Origin: Cryobacterium glucosi
GTDB lineage: Bacteria > Actinomycetota > Actinomycetes > Actinomycetales > Microbacteriaceae
Direction: 5' to 3'
Length of the DNA: 64,000 nucleotides
Assembly (NCBI RefSeq): GCF_004402235.1
Contig: NZ_SOFS01000032.1
Location: 29,759-93,758, forward strand
The notes below the pieces were generated by a model. It did no database searches and was not told where the DNA came from. It saw nothing but the letters and a program-made list of their open reading frames with translations. A program made the translations under genes and the position numbers. Of this stretch, positions 17,527 through 26,410 are shown one piece after another (positions within the stretch are counted from its first letter, which is position 1; each line of letters begins with the position of its first letter).

Positions 17527-17853
17527 ATGCTCGTCGCCTTTTCCGTCTCGCCCTCCGGAGCCCAGGATGCCGAGGGTTCCGTGCACGACGCCGTCGCCGC
17601 GGCCGTCCGGATCGTCCGCGACTCGGGCCTGCCGAACCACACCGACTCGATGTTCACGACGATCGAGGGCTCCTGGGACGAGGTCTTCGCCGTCGTCAAG
17701 GCCGCCACGGAGGCCGTCGGCGCCTTCGGGCCGCGGGTGTCCCTCGTGCTCAAGGCGGACATCCGCCCCGGTCGCACCGGCGAGCTGACCGGCAAGGTCG
17801 AACGCCTCGAGGTCGCGCTCGAGAACGCACGGGCGGCCGGAGGCGCGGCATAG
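17527..17853 (+). CDS. MTH1187/YqgV family thiamine-binding protein
   Basis: 108 residues of the UPF0045 fold. The start MLVAFSVSPSG, the central SGLPNHTDSMFTTIEGSWDEVFAVVKAA and SLVLKADIRPGRTGELTGKVERLE are diagnostic. Members bind thiamine-like ligands and form tetramers; the cellular role is not established. AGGGAG lies about 6 nt upstream of ATG 17527, overlapping the end of the GT87 gene, so the two are probably cotranscribed. Confidence 0.85.
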   Translation: MLVAFSVSPSGAQDAEGSVHDAVAAAVRIVRDSGLPNHTDSMFTTIEGSWDEVFAVVKAATEAVGAFGPRVSLVLKADIRPGRTGELTGKVERLEVALENARAAGGAA

Positions 17854-17912
17854 CAGGCACCGCACGGGCAGGCGGATGCTGCCGGGCGCTTCCCGCCGCA
17901 ACGGTCCGGCCC

Positions 17913-17918
17913 TAGGCT
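17913..17918 (+). promoter_or_regulatory. -10 box (TAGGCT) for a leaderless MFS gene
   Basis: TAGGCT fits TANNNT and ends 7 nt before ATG 17926. No ribosome binding site precedes that ATG. Confidence 0.45.
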
Positions 17919-17925
17919 GGACCGC

Positions 17926-19206
17926 ATGCCCCCACCCACCGACGGGTCGGCGATTCTGTCTCCGGCCCGCATCCGCCTTGCCCTGCTCTCCCTCGCCCTC
18001 GGCGGCTTCGGCATCGGCGCGACCGAGTTCGTGGCGATGGGGCTGCTGCCGAACCTCGCGCGGGATCTCCTGCCCGGCCTCTACGCGACAGCGCCGGACG
18101 CTGCGAACGCCCAGATCGGCTGGCTGATCTCGGCGTACGCTCTCGGCGTCGTCGTCGGAGCCCCGACGATCGCGGCCGCAGCGGCACGCTGGCCGCGCAA
18201 GCAGCTGCTGCTCGCCCTGCTCGCCGCGTTCACCCTCGCGACGATCGCCTCCGCCCTGCTGCCGACGTTCGGGCTCGTGCTCGTGGCCCGGTTCGTGGCC
18301 GCGCTCCCGCACGGCGCCTACTTCGGCATCGCCTCGCTCGTCGCTGCCGACCTGATGGGCCCGGGCAAGCGGGCGCGCGGCGTCGCGCTCGTGCTCAGCG
18401 GCCTGACCATCTCCAATGTGATCGGCGTGCCCGTGATCACCTGGATCGGGCAGGTGTCCGGCTGGCGGGTCGCCTACCTCGTCGTCGCCGCCGTCTTCGC
18501 GGTCACCTTCCTCGCCGTGATCCTGCTCGTGCCGTTCCAGGCGGGTAACGCGCTCGCGACGATGCGCAACGAGCTGAAGGCGTTCGGTCGGCTGCAGGTC
18601 TGGTTCGCGCTCGGTATCGGGGCGATCGGCTTCGGCGGCCTCTTCGCCGTCTACACCTATGTCGCCCCGCTCGTCATCGAGGTGACCGGCCTCGGCGCGG
18701 GCGCCGTTCCGCTCGTGCTCGTGGTCATCGGCCTCGGCATGACCGTCGGCAACCTGCTCGGCGGCCACCTCGCCGACAAGAGCGTCCGCCGTACCCTCTA
18801 CGGGTTCTTCGCAGTGATGATCGTTGCCCTGGTGGGACTTGCCCTGTCCGCCCAGTTCCTGCCCGGACTCCTGGCCGGCGTCTTCCTCGTCGGCGGCGCG
18901 GCGGCCGGGCTGTCCCCGGCCATCCAGACCCGGCTGATGGATGTCTCGCACGACAGCCAGTCCATTGCGGCTGCGCTCAACCACTCGGCCCTCAACATCG
19001 GCAACGCGCTCGGCGCGTTCCTCGGCGGCCTGGCCATCGCCGGCGGCCTCGGCTACGTCGCCCCGGTCTGGATCGGCGCGGTCCTGAGCGTCATCGGACT
19101 TTCGCTCGCGGTCGTGAGCTTCGCGATCGACCGGTCCTGGCGCCGCAACGGACGGCACGTGCCGTACGGCACCGCCCTCATCGAGGTCGTCACGGACGCC
19201 GTTTAA
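17926..19206 (+). CDS. Major facilitator superfamily transporter, AraJ/DHA1 type
   Basis: 426 residues with twelve predicted membrane segments. The first carries GGFGIGATEFVAMGLLPNLARDL, the signature of the AraJ/NepI-like DHA1 efflux group. Motif A-like sequences (ADKSVRRTLYG) occur in the central part, and GLSPAIQTRLMDVSHDSQSIAAALNHSALNIGNALGAF in the C-half is also family typical. It probably exports small sugars, nucleosides or drugs; the substrate is unknown. Monocistronic. Confidence 0.88.
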   Translation: MPPPTDGSAILSPARIRLALLSLALGGFGIGATEFVAMGLLPNLARDLLPGLYATAPDAANAQIGWLISAYALGVVVGAPTIAAAAARWPRKQLLLALLAAFTLATIASALLPTFGLVLVARFVAALPHGAYFGIASLVAADLMGPGKRARGVALVLSGLTISNVIGVPVITWIGQVSGWRVAYLVVAAVFAVTFLAVILLVPFQAGNALATMRNELKAFGRLQVWFALGIGAIGFGGLFAVYTYVAPLVIEVTGLGAGAVPLVLVVIGLGMTVGNLLGGHLADKSVRRTLYGFFAVMIVALVGLALSAQFLPGLLAGVFLVGGAAAGLSPAIQTRLMDVSHDSQSIAAALNHSALNIGNALGAFLGGLAIAGGLGYVAPVWIGAVLSVIGLSLAVVSFAIDRSWRRNGRHVPYGTALIEVVTDAV

Positions 19207-19298
19207 CGCCGAAGTCGGAACCTTTCGCGACTCGGGTCGGCGCGGTCTGCGCCTGCGACGGTCACGGAAGACTCCGACAGAGGGTCGGGAGCTCGAGC

Positions 19299-19988
19299 TC
19301 AGTCCGTCTGCAGCAGGATCCCGTCGTGAATCGCGCGCTTCCGCAGCGCGACCTTGGTTCCGACGTCGAAGCCCGCAAGACGGTACTTCTCGCGGATCCG
19401 CTTGAGGTAGGACTTGGCGGTCTCCTCGGAGATGCCGAGCTGGTGGGCAACGGCCTTGACGGGCTCGCCGGCACCGTAGAGAGCCATCACGCGGCGTTCC
19501 TGTGCGCTCAGTCTCGGCGAACCGCCGCCCGTTCCGGCGCTGAGCGCTTCGTCGAGTTCAGCGGAGATGTACGACTCCCCGTCGAAGGCTGCCCGGATCG
19601 CGTCGACGATCATGCCGGCTTCTTCGCTCTTGACGAGGTAGCCGAGTGCCCCGGCGGCGAGTGCCTCGCGCACGAGGCCGGGCTCCGAGTACGTGCTCAT
19701 CAGGACGGTCTTGACACCGGCCGTCTTGAGGGTCGAGATCTTGAGCGAAACCGGGATGTTGTCCTTGAGATCGAGGTCGAGGAGAACGACGTCCACCGGG
19801 AATTCGGGGTGGGTGAGAAGTTCCGGCCACGTCGTCACAGCGGCGACCATGTTGATGTCGTCTGCGGCGCCGCGGATCCACTCCGTCAACGCCCCCAGCA
19901 GCATCCGGTGGTCGTCCACGAGAGCAAGCCGGATCGGATTCTCCCGACTGGGCGCCGCCGCCCGGGTCGTCGTGCTGATGTTCGTCAC
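19299..19988 (-). CDS. Response regulator with REC and LuxR-type HTH domains
   Basis: 229 residues. The REC domain (about 18-140) has the acidic pair D25-D26, phosphoacceptor D71 (VVLLDLDL), S99 and K120 (YLVKSEE). The LuxR/NarL-type helix-turn-helix covers about 160-205 (LSAQERRVMALYGAG ... ISEETAKSYLKRIREKY). GTG 19988 is chosen over ATG 20012 because AGGAGG (19994-19999) lies 5 nt upstream of it. It follows two membrane proteins of the same strand, a histidine kinase and a degenerate kinase-like protein, and is surely their output. Confidence 0.9.
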   Translation of the reverse strand: MTNISTTTRAAAPSRENPIRLALVDDHRMLLGALTEWIRGAADDINMVAAVTTWPELLTHPEFPVDVVLLDLDLKDNIPVSLKISTLKTAGVKTVLMSTYSEPGLVREALAAGALGYLVKSEEAGMIVDAIRAAFDGESYISAELDEALSAGTGGGSPRLSAQERRVMALYGAGEPVKAVAHQLGISEETAKSYLKRIREKYRLAGFDVGTKVALRKRAIHDGILLQTD

Positions 19989-20048
19989 TGTTGCCTCCTG
20001 TTGCCTGTGCATCCGACTGGAAGCCCGGCGATGCCGGACCAGAAAATT

Positions 20049-21353
20049 TCACGCATCTGCGGGATTGTCAATGCTGCACTCGATCTCCACGTGGAGACTG
20101 CCACCCCGGCTCGACGCGATGTGCGGGCCAACTACCCGGATAGCTTGCCACGTCTCGGGGTCGACCCGGCGCCGAGGCACACCCGTGGTGGCCAATTCGA
20201 TGGGGAATCGTAACTTCTGCCGGTCGATCAGGCCATTCGTCGGGCGGATCGGACCGAGGGAGAGGGCGACGGATGCCTCGGGGCGCTGGGTGTCGCTGAT
20301 CAGGAGCCAGATGGTGCGCAGCAGGGCGTCGCGCTGGGCGGGATCGAGCAGCCCGGCGAGCCCGGCCGGGTCGTTGAGGCTCACCGAGGGGCCGAGGAAC
20401 TCGGACTCCGTGATGGCGTGGTACAGCCAGGTCTCCCTGCGGCCCTGGATGAGGTGCAGCCGCAACTGGGTCGCGAGCGAAGACGCGGTCGTCGACTTGG
20501 CCGCGTTGAGGGGGAGCGCGGTGCGGCCCTTGGACACATCGTCGAGCAGGGTCTCCGCGTCGAGGTCGATCCGCGCGAGTTCCTCGGAGGCGAGCATGCC
20601 GACGGCGAACCGCGGCTGGGAGACCGTGCTCTGTACGAGCACGAGGTCCAGTTCGCGCTGCACCATCCGGTGGAACGAGCGGACGATCGCGACGCCGAGG
20701 AGGGGGGGTATCACCGCGAGCCCGAACGCGACGAGCTCCGGCGCGAAGGACAGCGGGTTGCTGCGCGGCTCTGTGATCGCGAACACGGCGAGGAGCGTTC
20801 CGAGGACGGCTGTGGAAGAGACGACGTCCCTGCCTCGCCGAACGGTCACGAGCGCGATCAGCAGGCTCCCGACCGCGGCGGCGGCGGTCGGGAAGACCCC
20901 CCGGTCGGCGCCGGCGTGCGAGCCGGCCAGGTCGAGTGCGATGACGACCGCGCCGGACGCGAGGGCCGCCGCGAACAGCCAGTCGGGCATCCGTGCGGAG
21001 AGTCGCTGAACGACGGCGATCGCGAACGCCGTCGCCGCCACGAGGATCACCCACGCCACGAGGGTCGGGACGGGAGTCGTGTACCGGGGCCACTGCTCGA
21101 CGTACTCCCAGAACAGGTAGGCCGCGACGATGCCGCCGGCGACGGAGAGGCCGATCCCGAGGTGGCGTCCACCGAGGCCGCTCTGGTTGGCGCGCGTCGT
21201 CTTGACCGTTCGCTCCGGCCTGCGGAAGCTGCGGCGGCGATCCTGGCGCTCCTGGCGTCCGTGTTCTGCGAGCGGGCCGGCTTCGGTGACGGCGCGCCTG
21301 GCCGGTCGACGGATGCCGCGCTCCGGCTGCACGGTCACGCCGCGGGTGCTCAC
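20049..21353 (-). CDS. Polytopic membrane protein resembling a sensor kinase without catalytic boxes
   Basis: 434 residues. A basic Arg-rich N-terminus (1-60) is followed by about six hydrophobic segments (about 65-85, 96-116, 125-144, 153-171, 180-195, 205-225) and a soluble C-terminal half (about 228-434). The layout parallels the adjacent kinase. A stretch at 344-364 (LLRTIWLLISDTQR then PEASVAL) aligns by eye with the kinase N-box region but lacks the Asn, and there is no His box or glycine box. GTG 21353 overlaps the kinase stop (GTGA). I recognise no named family; a pseudokinase or sensory partner of the two-component pair is my inference. Confidence 0.7.
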   Translation of the reverse strand: MSTRGVTVQPERGIRRPARRAVTEAGPLAEHGRQERQDRRRSFRRPERTVKTTRANQSGLGGRHLGIGLSVAGGIVAAYLFWEYVEQWPRYTTPVPTLVAWVILVAATAFAIAVVQRLSARMPDWLFAAALASGAVVIALDLAGSHAGADRGVFPTAAAAVGSLLIALVTVRRGRDVVSSTAVLGTLLAVFAITEPRSNPLSFAPELVAFGLAVIPPLLGVAIVRSFHRMVQRELDLVLVQSTVSQPRFAVGMLASEELARIDLDAETLLDDVSKGRTALPLNAAKSTTASSLATQLRLHLIQGRRETWLYHAITESEFLGPSVSLNDPAGLAGLLDPAQRDALLRTIWLLISDTQRPEASVALSLGPIRPTNGLIDRQKLRFPIELATTGVPRRRVDPETWQAIRVVGPHIASSRGGSLHVEIECSIDNPADA

Positions 21354-22519
21354 TTGGGCACCTCGAGTACGACCGTCGTTCCCGAACCCGGGGACGAGAA
21401 CAGCCGGGCGTTGCCGCCGACGTCGCGGAGCCTGGCGACGACGGACTCGGCGAAACCGAGGCGTTCCGGGCTCACCGCCGCGAGGTCGAAACCGACGCCG
21501 GCGTCGGTCACCATGGCACGAACTGTCGTGTCGTCGTCCGTGATCGTGACGTCGGCGCGGGCGACCCCTGCGTGCCTGCGCACGTTCTCGAGGCACTCGC
21601 CCAGGGCGAGCAGGAAGGAGTCCAGAACGGTGCTCGGCAGCAGGACCTGGCCGCTCCCGTGCCAGTCCACGTCCAGCCCCATCCGCTTGAAGCGCTGTTT
21701 CACGGACTCGAGGGTGCTGCCGAGGGTCGACTCCGACGCGGGTTCGAGCGTGTAGACGCCGGAGCGGTGCGGGGTCGGGAGCCCGCCGAGCCGGAGCTGC
21801 CTGAGCAGCCGGGCGTCATCGCCGGCCTGCTGCCGCAAAGCGGCGGGGCTCACGCCGACGCCCGAGTGCGCGAGCAGGGTGAGGGTCGCGAGGACGGTGT
21901 CGTGCAGGAGCCTGGCGTCCTGCCGGCGCTGGGCCTCGAGTTCGCTCGCGTGCCGTTCGGCGAGGTGCGCACGGCCGATTTCTGCGATGCGCTGCATGAC
22001 GCGGGGGATGCTCTGCGCGATCCACCATCCGGCGATCGCGATCGCGAACCAGCCGGTGATCGTGAGCATGACCGGGACGAGTGCGTCGGTGCTGAGCCGC
22101 GCGGCAGCGAGCACGCTCGCGAGCGTCGCGCCGAAGGCGACGCCCAGCATGATCAGCCGGCGCGAGGTGGTGACGAGTACCAGGGCGATGGAACCGATCG
22201 CGGGTGAGGCGACGCACGCTATCACTGCCTGTTCGCCGAGGTTGAGTCCCGATGTTCCCGTGCCGACGAAGCCGATCACGAGGATCATGGCCACCCCGCA
22301 GATGACGAGGAGTGCCGCCCATCGCAGGTGACCGTTGCGGCCGAGCAAGTACTGGGCGCCGACGATGACAAGGAGCAGGGGAAGGCTCACGGCGAGCGCC
22401 AACCGGTCGAGGCCGCCCGGTATCAGGAGCGCCAGGAACGTGGCGATGGAACCAGCGAGCCCGGTCAGCTGCGCGCCCCTGCGCAGCAGTCGATCCCGTT
22501 CCTTGAAAATGCGTTGCAT
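21350..22519 (-). CDS. Membrane sensor histidine kinase (HPK7-like, partner of a LuxR-type regulator)
   Basis: 389 residues: about six membrane segments (20-170), a coiled linker, and a dimerisation/phosphoacceptor helix with H206 (ARLLHDTVLATLTLLAHSG). The HATPase domain has the N-box ECLENVRRHA (308-317, N312), DAGVGFD (339-345) and GSGTTVVLEVP at the end. No extracytoplasmic sensor domain is apparent, so the membrane block itself may sense. ATG 22519 gives the natural N-terminus MQRIFKERDRLLRRG; the longer frame has no membrane or domain continuation. First gene of a three-gene operon ending with the response regulator. Confidence 0.88.
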   Translation of the reverse strand: MQRIFKERDRLLRRGAQLTGLAGSIATFLALLIPGGLDRLALAVSLPLLLVIVGAQYLLGRNGHLRWAALLVICGVAMILVIGFVGTGTSGLNLGEQAVIACVASPAIGSIALVLVTTSRRLIMLGVAFGATLASVLAAARLSTDALVPVMLTITGWFAIAIAGWWIAQSIPRVMQRIAEIGRAHLAERHASELEAQRRQDARLLHDTVLATLTLLAHSGVGVSPAALRQQAGDDARLLRQLRLGGLPTPHRSGVYTLEPASESTLGSTLESVKQRFKRMGLDVDWHGSGQVLLPSTVLDSFLLALGECLENVRRHAGVARADVTITDDDTTVRAMVTDAGVGFDLAAVSPERLGFAESVVARLRDVGGNARLFSSPGSGTTVVLEVPK

Positions 22520-22640
22520 ACCCGTCGCATTACCCCTCGTCGTGCTCCAGAAAGCACCATATCCGGATGCGGCCGGTTTCGACGCGCGCGTGGCGCTCAG
22601 TTTCACGAATGTGCCTTGTTTACGGGCCACGCGTGCGGGG

Positions 22641-22664
22641 GGTTCGCCGGGAACGGGGCGAACC
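22641..22664. terminator. Hairpin between the DUF4389 gene and the kinase operon
   Basis: GGTTCGCC (22641-22648) and GGCGAACC (22657-22664) form a perfect 8-bp stem with an 8-nt loop, flanked by G runs. It lies 73 nt beyond the stop of the minus-strand DUF4389 gene and upstream of the kinase start, so it probably separates the two transcription units. Confidence 0.5.
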
Positions 22665-22736
22665 GGGGGTATTTGGGCGCGTGCAGGGGGAACAGTTAGG
22701 CGCCTCGAGCTTTGTCGGGTCAGCATCCGTGATTCC

Positions 22737-24242
22737 TCAGGTCGTTTTCACCCTAGCAGCCTCGTCGATTCCCCCCGGTCCGGTGCCCCCCGTTTCGGTC
22801 CCGCCCTGGTCGAGGCGGAACGGTGGATAGTCGTCCCGGAAGAGTCCGGTGTACACCACCACACGGAACACCCAGCGGTCGATACCGAGGATGAAATCGA
22901 ACAGGGACTGCCGGTAGTGGCCCGTGAACAGCAGCATCAGCCCCGCAATGAGCACGAGGAGACCGAGGAGTGATACTCCGGTCGTCGTCGAATAGGTCGT
23001 GTCCCCGATCGTGTAGCGAGCGGTCGGGGTGCTCGTCAGGGCGGACACGATGAGGATCTGTGGAATCGCGAGCAGCCACCACTTGACCAGGACAAGCCCC
23101 CGGGACAACCGCTCGGGGTAGTCGATGTCGAGGTCGGCTGGATAGTCGGCCGGGGCGAGAGTGAACGGCGGGTACCTGTCGGTGCCGAGCGCCGAATACG
23201 CGTAGAAGCCGACGCGCCAGCTCCAGCGCAGCACGCCCACGTTGAACGTGAAGAGGGCCAGGGGATACCGGCCGGTGAACAGGATGGCGAAGCCCGCGAC
23301 GATCGTCGTCACGAACGTGGCGAACCAGAGGAAGAACAGCACCACGACGTGCGGGAAGATCAGGATCCATTTCACGAGCCACAATCCCCTGGACACGTCG
23401 GGCTGCAGTGTGCCCTCGAGGCGGGCTGGGTAGACCGGACCAGGTGGACCCATCGCTCCGGCAGCGCCCATCGCTCCGGCAGCGCCCATCGCTCCGGCAG
23501 TGCCCGTCGTTCCGACAGCGCCGTCGTGGTCGTCCGGCCCCTGTGCGGCGTCGCGCCTCCCGAGGCCCAACGCGCCGAAGACCACGAGGAGCACCCCGGC
23601 CACGAGCAGCAGCCCGCCGCCGAGCAACAGGGCGACCGCCGCAGGCACGAAGAGGCCGGACCGGACGCCGGCCCGCGCCTCTACGTCAACGCCCTGCGTC
23701 GCATCCGCGTTCATGACGACGGCGGCCCAGTCGCCGCTCACGACCGGCCAGACCAGGCGCTGCGTTCCCGGCCCGGAGGCCGCGACCGTCCACCAGGTCT
23801 GGCTGCCCGGACGGGCGGGACGTCTGCTGCCGGGCACCTCGCGGTACTCGGTGCGGAATGGCGTGGAGTTCACGGAGGTGAGCTCGCTGTGCGCGACGGA
23901 GGCGAGGTAGCGTTCCACCTCCGCCCGCGGTGCGATGCCGATGAAGACCCCGGTGCCGCGGACGCTCGTCGCCTCGAGCATCACGGTCGCGAGCCCGGAG
24001 GGCATCCCGCCGGACCCCGCCTGGGTGCTGGTCCCGGTGCCTGAGTCGCTCTCCGTCGTGAGGTTCGGTGAGGTGATCGCATACGAGGCCACGGAGAATG
24101 AGCCGCTCGGCGTGGTCAGGAACCCGTCCCTGCCCTGTTGTGCCGCGACCGTTGCAACGGCGACTCCGCCCGCGAGCAAGCCGATGCCGGACACGGCGAG
24201 CAGCGTTCCGACGATGACCATGACGACGTAGCCGGCTTTCAT
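22737..24242 (-). CDS. Membrane protein with two DUF4389 modules and a collagen-like linker
   Basis: 501 residues. One N-terminal membrane anchor (about 5-30) is followed by an extracytoplasmic region (about 35-190, SVASYAITSPNL ... GVFIGIAPRAEVERYL) and a second anchor (about 195-225). A short Gly-Ala-Met repeat near residue 255 (GAMGAAGAMGAAGAMGPPGP) comes next, then two DUF4389 modules (about 275-360 and 385-480). Each module has the pattern RGLWLVKWILIFPH ... FTGRYPLALFTFNVGVLRW. Function unknown. ATG 24242 has AGGAG 7 nt upstream; GTG 24245 is the alternative. Alone between metX and the two-component operon. Confidence 0.8.
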   Translation of the reverse strand: MKAGYVVMVIVGTLLAVSGIGLLAGGVAVATVAAQQGRDGFLTTPSGSFSVASYAITSPNLTTESDSGTGTSTQAGSGGMPSGLATVMLEATSVRGTGVFIGIAPRAEVERYLASVAHSELTSVNSTPFRTEYREVPGSRRPARPGSQTWWTVAASGPGTQRLVWPVVSGDWAAVVMNADATQGVDVEARAGVRSGLFVPAAVALLLGGGLLLVAGVLLVVFGALGLGRRDAAQGPDDHDGAVGTTGTAGAMGAAGAMGAAGAMGPPGPVYPARLEGTLQPDVSRGLWLVKWILIFPHVVVLFFLWFATFVTTIVAGFAILFTGRYPLALFTFNVGVLRWSWRVGFYAYSALGTDRYPPFTLAPADYPADLDIDYPERLSRGLVLVKWWLLAIPQILIVSALTSTPTARYTIGDTTYSTTTGVSLLGLLVLIAGLMLLFTGHYRQSLFDFILGIDRWVFRVVVYTGLFRDDYPPFRLDQGGTETGGTGPGGIDEAARVKTT

Positions 24243-24401
24243 CACGGGACTCCTCTTCGCTGGGCGGTCTGGACAAGGCAGGCAGTGGCCGGGCTCCCTG
24301 TCAGGGTCGTCCGGAATGCCTGCCCTGTCAATCGCAGGGCGGTAGCGGAAAAGTCGGTGTGATAGCCGGCGGAACCGGCCGACGTCCAGCCGTCGTGAAG
24401 G

Positions 24402-25604
24402 TCAGCGGAGCAGGCGGCCGAGTTGCTCGCCGACGGCGGCATTCTCGATCAGAAAGCCGTCGTGGCCATAGCTCGAGGAGAGCACGACGGGTTCGGTGCC
24501 GTCGAGGCCGTTGCGGAGGTGTGCCGCGATCCGGCGTTGGCCCTCGACGGGGAACAGCCGGTCGCTGTCGATTCCGACGACGAGGGTGGTTGCTTCGATC
24601 GAGGAGAGGGCCTCGGCGAGGGAACCCCGGCCGCGGGTCACATCGTGGGAGTTCATCGCCTCGACGAGGACGATGTAGCTGTTCGCGTCGAAACGTCGGG
24701 TGAACTTGTTGCCGTGGAAGTCGAGGTAGGACTCGACGGCGAACCGGCCGCCGGAGCCTAGCGGGGAGATCCGGCTCTGCCAGCCGCGCTCGAAACGCTC
24801 GTTGAGCTCGGACGGGCTGCGGTAGTTCAGCAGGGCCATCCGCCGGGCCAGGGCGAGCCCGCGGGTCGGACCGTCGCCGTCGACGGCGTCGTAGTAATCG
24901 CCGGACCGGAACAGCGGGTCGCTGCGGATGGCTTCGATCTGCACCGAATTCAGGGCGATCTGATCGGCCGTCGTCACGGGCGGGGCCGCGAGGATCGCGA
25001 GCCTCTCCACCCGGTCCGGCCGGTCGATCGCCCATTCGAGGGCGTGCATTCCCCCCATCGACCCGCCGACCACGAGGGCCCAGGCGTCGATCCCGATCCG
25101 GTCGGCGAATGCGACCTGGGCGGCGACCTGGTCGCGGATGGTCAGGTAGGGGAAGCGGATGCCCCACTCCGAGCCGTCAGGGGCGAGGGACGACGGGCCC
25201 GTGCTGCCCTGGCAGCCGCCGAGCATGTTCGGTGCGACGACAAAATAGCGGTCGGTGTCGATGGCCAGGCCGGGGCCGACGATGCCGCCCCACCAGCCGG
25301 CGGTCGCGTGGCCGGGCCCTGCCGCGCCGAGCAGGTGGCTGTCCCCGGTGAGGGCGTGCAGCACGAGCACCGCGTTGTCCCGCGCGGGGGAGAGTTCGCC
25401 CCAGGTCTCGTAGGCGATCCGGACGGCGCCCAGTCGCCCGCCGGCCTCGAGGTCGAGTGCGCCCACGTCCTGGAACCTGCGGTTGCCGACGGGGTCGCCG
25501 TCGCGCCACGCGCCCGTCGCCGGGGGCTTGCCGAACAGCGAGCGCGCCTGAGCCTCGGTGATGAAGCTGGACGGGACCGTGTCCGCCGAGGTCTGCCATT
25601 CCAT
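24402..25604 (-). CDS. metX: Homoserine O-acetyltransferase
   Basis: Activates homoserine with acetyl-CoA in methionine synthesis. 400 residues of alpha/beta hydrolase fold, full length. The catalytic triad is visible: S182 in GGSMGG, D348 in IDSDRLFP, H381 in YGHDGFL. Other family marks are HALTGDSH (83-90), GWWGGIVGPG and MLGGCQGSTGP. The usual partner metY lies 2 kb away on the same strand, separated by three regulator genes. I saw no SAM riboswitch motif upstream; instead there is a 14-nt tandem repeat at 25666-25707. Confidence 0.95.
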   Translation of the reverse strand: MEWQTSADTVPSSFITEAQARSLFGKPPATGAWRDGDPVGNRRFQDVGALDLEAGGRLGAVRIAYETWGELSPARDNAVLVLHALTGDSHLLGAAGPGHATAGWWGGIVGPGLAIDTDRYFVVAPNMLGGCQGSTGPSSLAPDGSEWGIRFPYLTIRDQVAAQVAFADRIGIDAWALVVGGSMGGMHALEWAIDRPDRVERLAILAAPPVTTADQIALNSVQIEAIRSDPLFRSGDYYDAVDGDGPTRGLALARRMALLNYRSPSELNERFERGWQSRISPLGSGGRFAVESYLDFHGNKFTRRFDANSYIVLVEAMNSHDVTRGRGSLAEALSSIEATTLVVGIDSDRLFPVEGQRRIAAHLRNGLDGTEPVVLSSSYGHDGFLIENAAVGEQLGRLLR

Positions 25605-25665
25605 ATGCCCTCATTCTGCCCGGTCTGACGCGCCAACGTCCCTTTGTTACGCGCGGCTTGTTTCG

Positions 25666-25707
25666 TGCGGCTAGATCCCTGCGGCTGGAGACGTGCGGCT
25701 GGAGACG
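25666..25707 (+). repeat. 14-nt tandem repeats in the metX/tetR intergenic region
   Basis: TGCGGCTGGAGACG occurs twice without a gap (25680-25693, 25694-25707). A diverged unit TGCGGCTAGATCCC (25666-25679) comes before and a partial TGCGGTTG after. It lies 62-103 nt upstream of metX and could hold regulator sites or be a slippage product. Confidence 0.8.
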
Positions 25708-25742
25708 TGCGGTTGTTGCGGCGCTCATCCGGCCCCCTTGCC

Positions 25743-25770
25743 CACTTCTCGGACAGGTGTCCGAGAAGTG
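25743..25770. promoter_or_regulatory. Operator palindrome for the TetR-type regulator
   Basis: CACTTCTCGGACA (25743-25755) and TGTCCGAGAAGTG (25758-25770) are a perfect 13-bp inverted repeat around GG. It ends one base before the -10 box of the regulator gene, so bound repressor would block its own promoter. A further half-site TGTCCGAGAA recurs at 25801-25810 inside the coding region. Confidence 0.75.
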
Positions 25771-25771
25771 C

Positions 25772-25777
25772 TAGACT
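25772..25777 (+). promoter_or_regulatory. -10 box (TAGACT) for the leaderless tetR gene
   Basis: TAGACT fits TANNNT and ends 6 nt before ATG 25784. The -35 region is covered by the palindrome at 25743-25770. Confidence 0.5.
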
Positions 25778-25783
25778 GTCCTG

Positions 25784-26410
25784 ATGACCCGCACCGAGTA
25801 TGTCCGAGAAAGCGTGGTGCGCGGTACAATCAGCGCCGTGCGTGCCTCGGACCCCCGGGCGGAACGCACCAGGCAGGCCATTTTCACAGCGGTCCGCACG
25901 CTCATGACCCAGCGCGTCGCATCCGTCTCGGTCAGCGACATCGTGCGCACGGCCTCGATCAGCCGCAGTTCGTTCTACGCGCACTTCAGCAGCCTCGACG
26001 ATCTCGCGACCGGGTTCCTCCGCGAGCAGTTCGCCGAGATCGGCGTGACCGGGTTCGACCTGCTGAGCGACGACCTCACCGGGGCCCAGGCCGCACGGGT
26101 CGGTTACCAGCGGCTCATCTCCCACATCGTGGAGCACTACCCGCTGTACTCGAGTGTGCTCGACCTGCCGATCACCCGCACGGCATACGACGACGAGATC
26201 GAAGCGTACTCGCGCCGCCTCGTCGAATCGCTCGTCGTGCTCTCCGGCACGCCCAGGGTCGTGCACCCCGAGTCCTTCGCCACCTACGTGGCCGGGGGAG
26301 CGCTCACCCTGATCAGCGCCTGGATGCGCGGCCAGCTCGACGTCACGGACGACGAGATCGTCGACCAGCTGGTCGAATTCCTCCCCGAATGGCTGGTCGA
26401 CGCGGCCTGA
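25784..26410 (+). CDS. TetR family transcriptional regulator
   Basis: 208 residues. The TetR_N helix-turn-helix lies at about residues 27-75 ([15 protein letters not shown] ... [30 protein letters not shown]). The C-terminal ligand domain resembles the group with a TetR_C_33-like fold and gives no ligand clue. The N-terminal 25 residues are an extension; a later GTG start is possible, but the -10 box favours ATG 25784. Autoregulation through the adjacent 28-bp palindrome is likely. Its other targets may be carD downstream or metX upstream, by position only. Confidence 0.87.
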   Translation: MTRTEYVRESVVRGTISAVRASDPRAERTRQAIFTAVRTLMTQRVASVSVSDIVRTASISRSSFYAHFSSLDDLATGFLREQFAEIGVTGFDLLSDDLTGAQAARVGYQRLISHIVEHYPLYSSVLDLPITRTAYDDEIEAYSRRLVESLVVLSGTPRVVHPESFATYVAGGALTLISAWMRGQLDVTDDEIVDQLVEFLPEWLVDAA

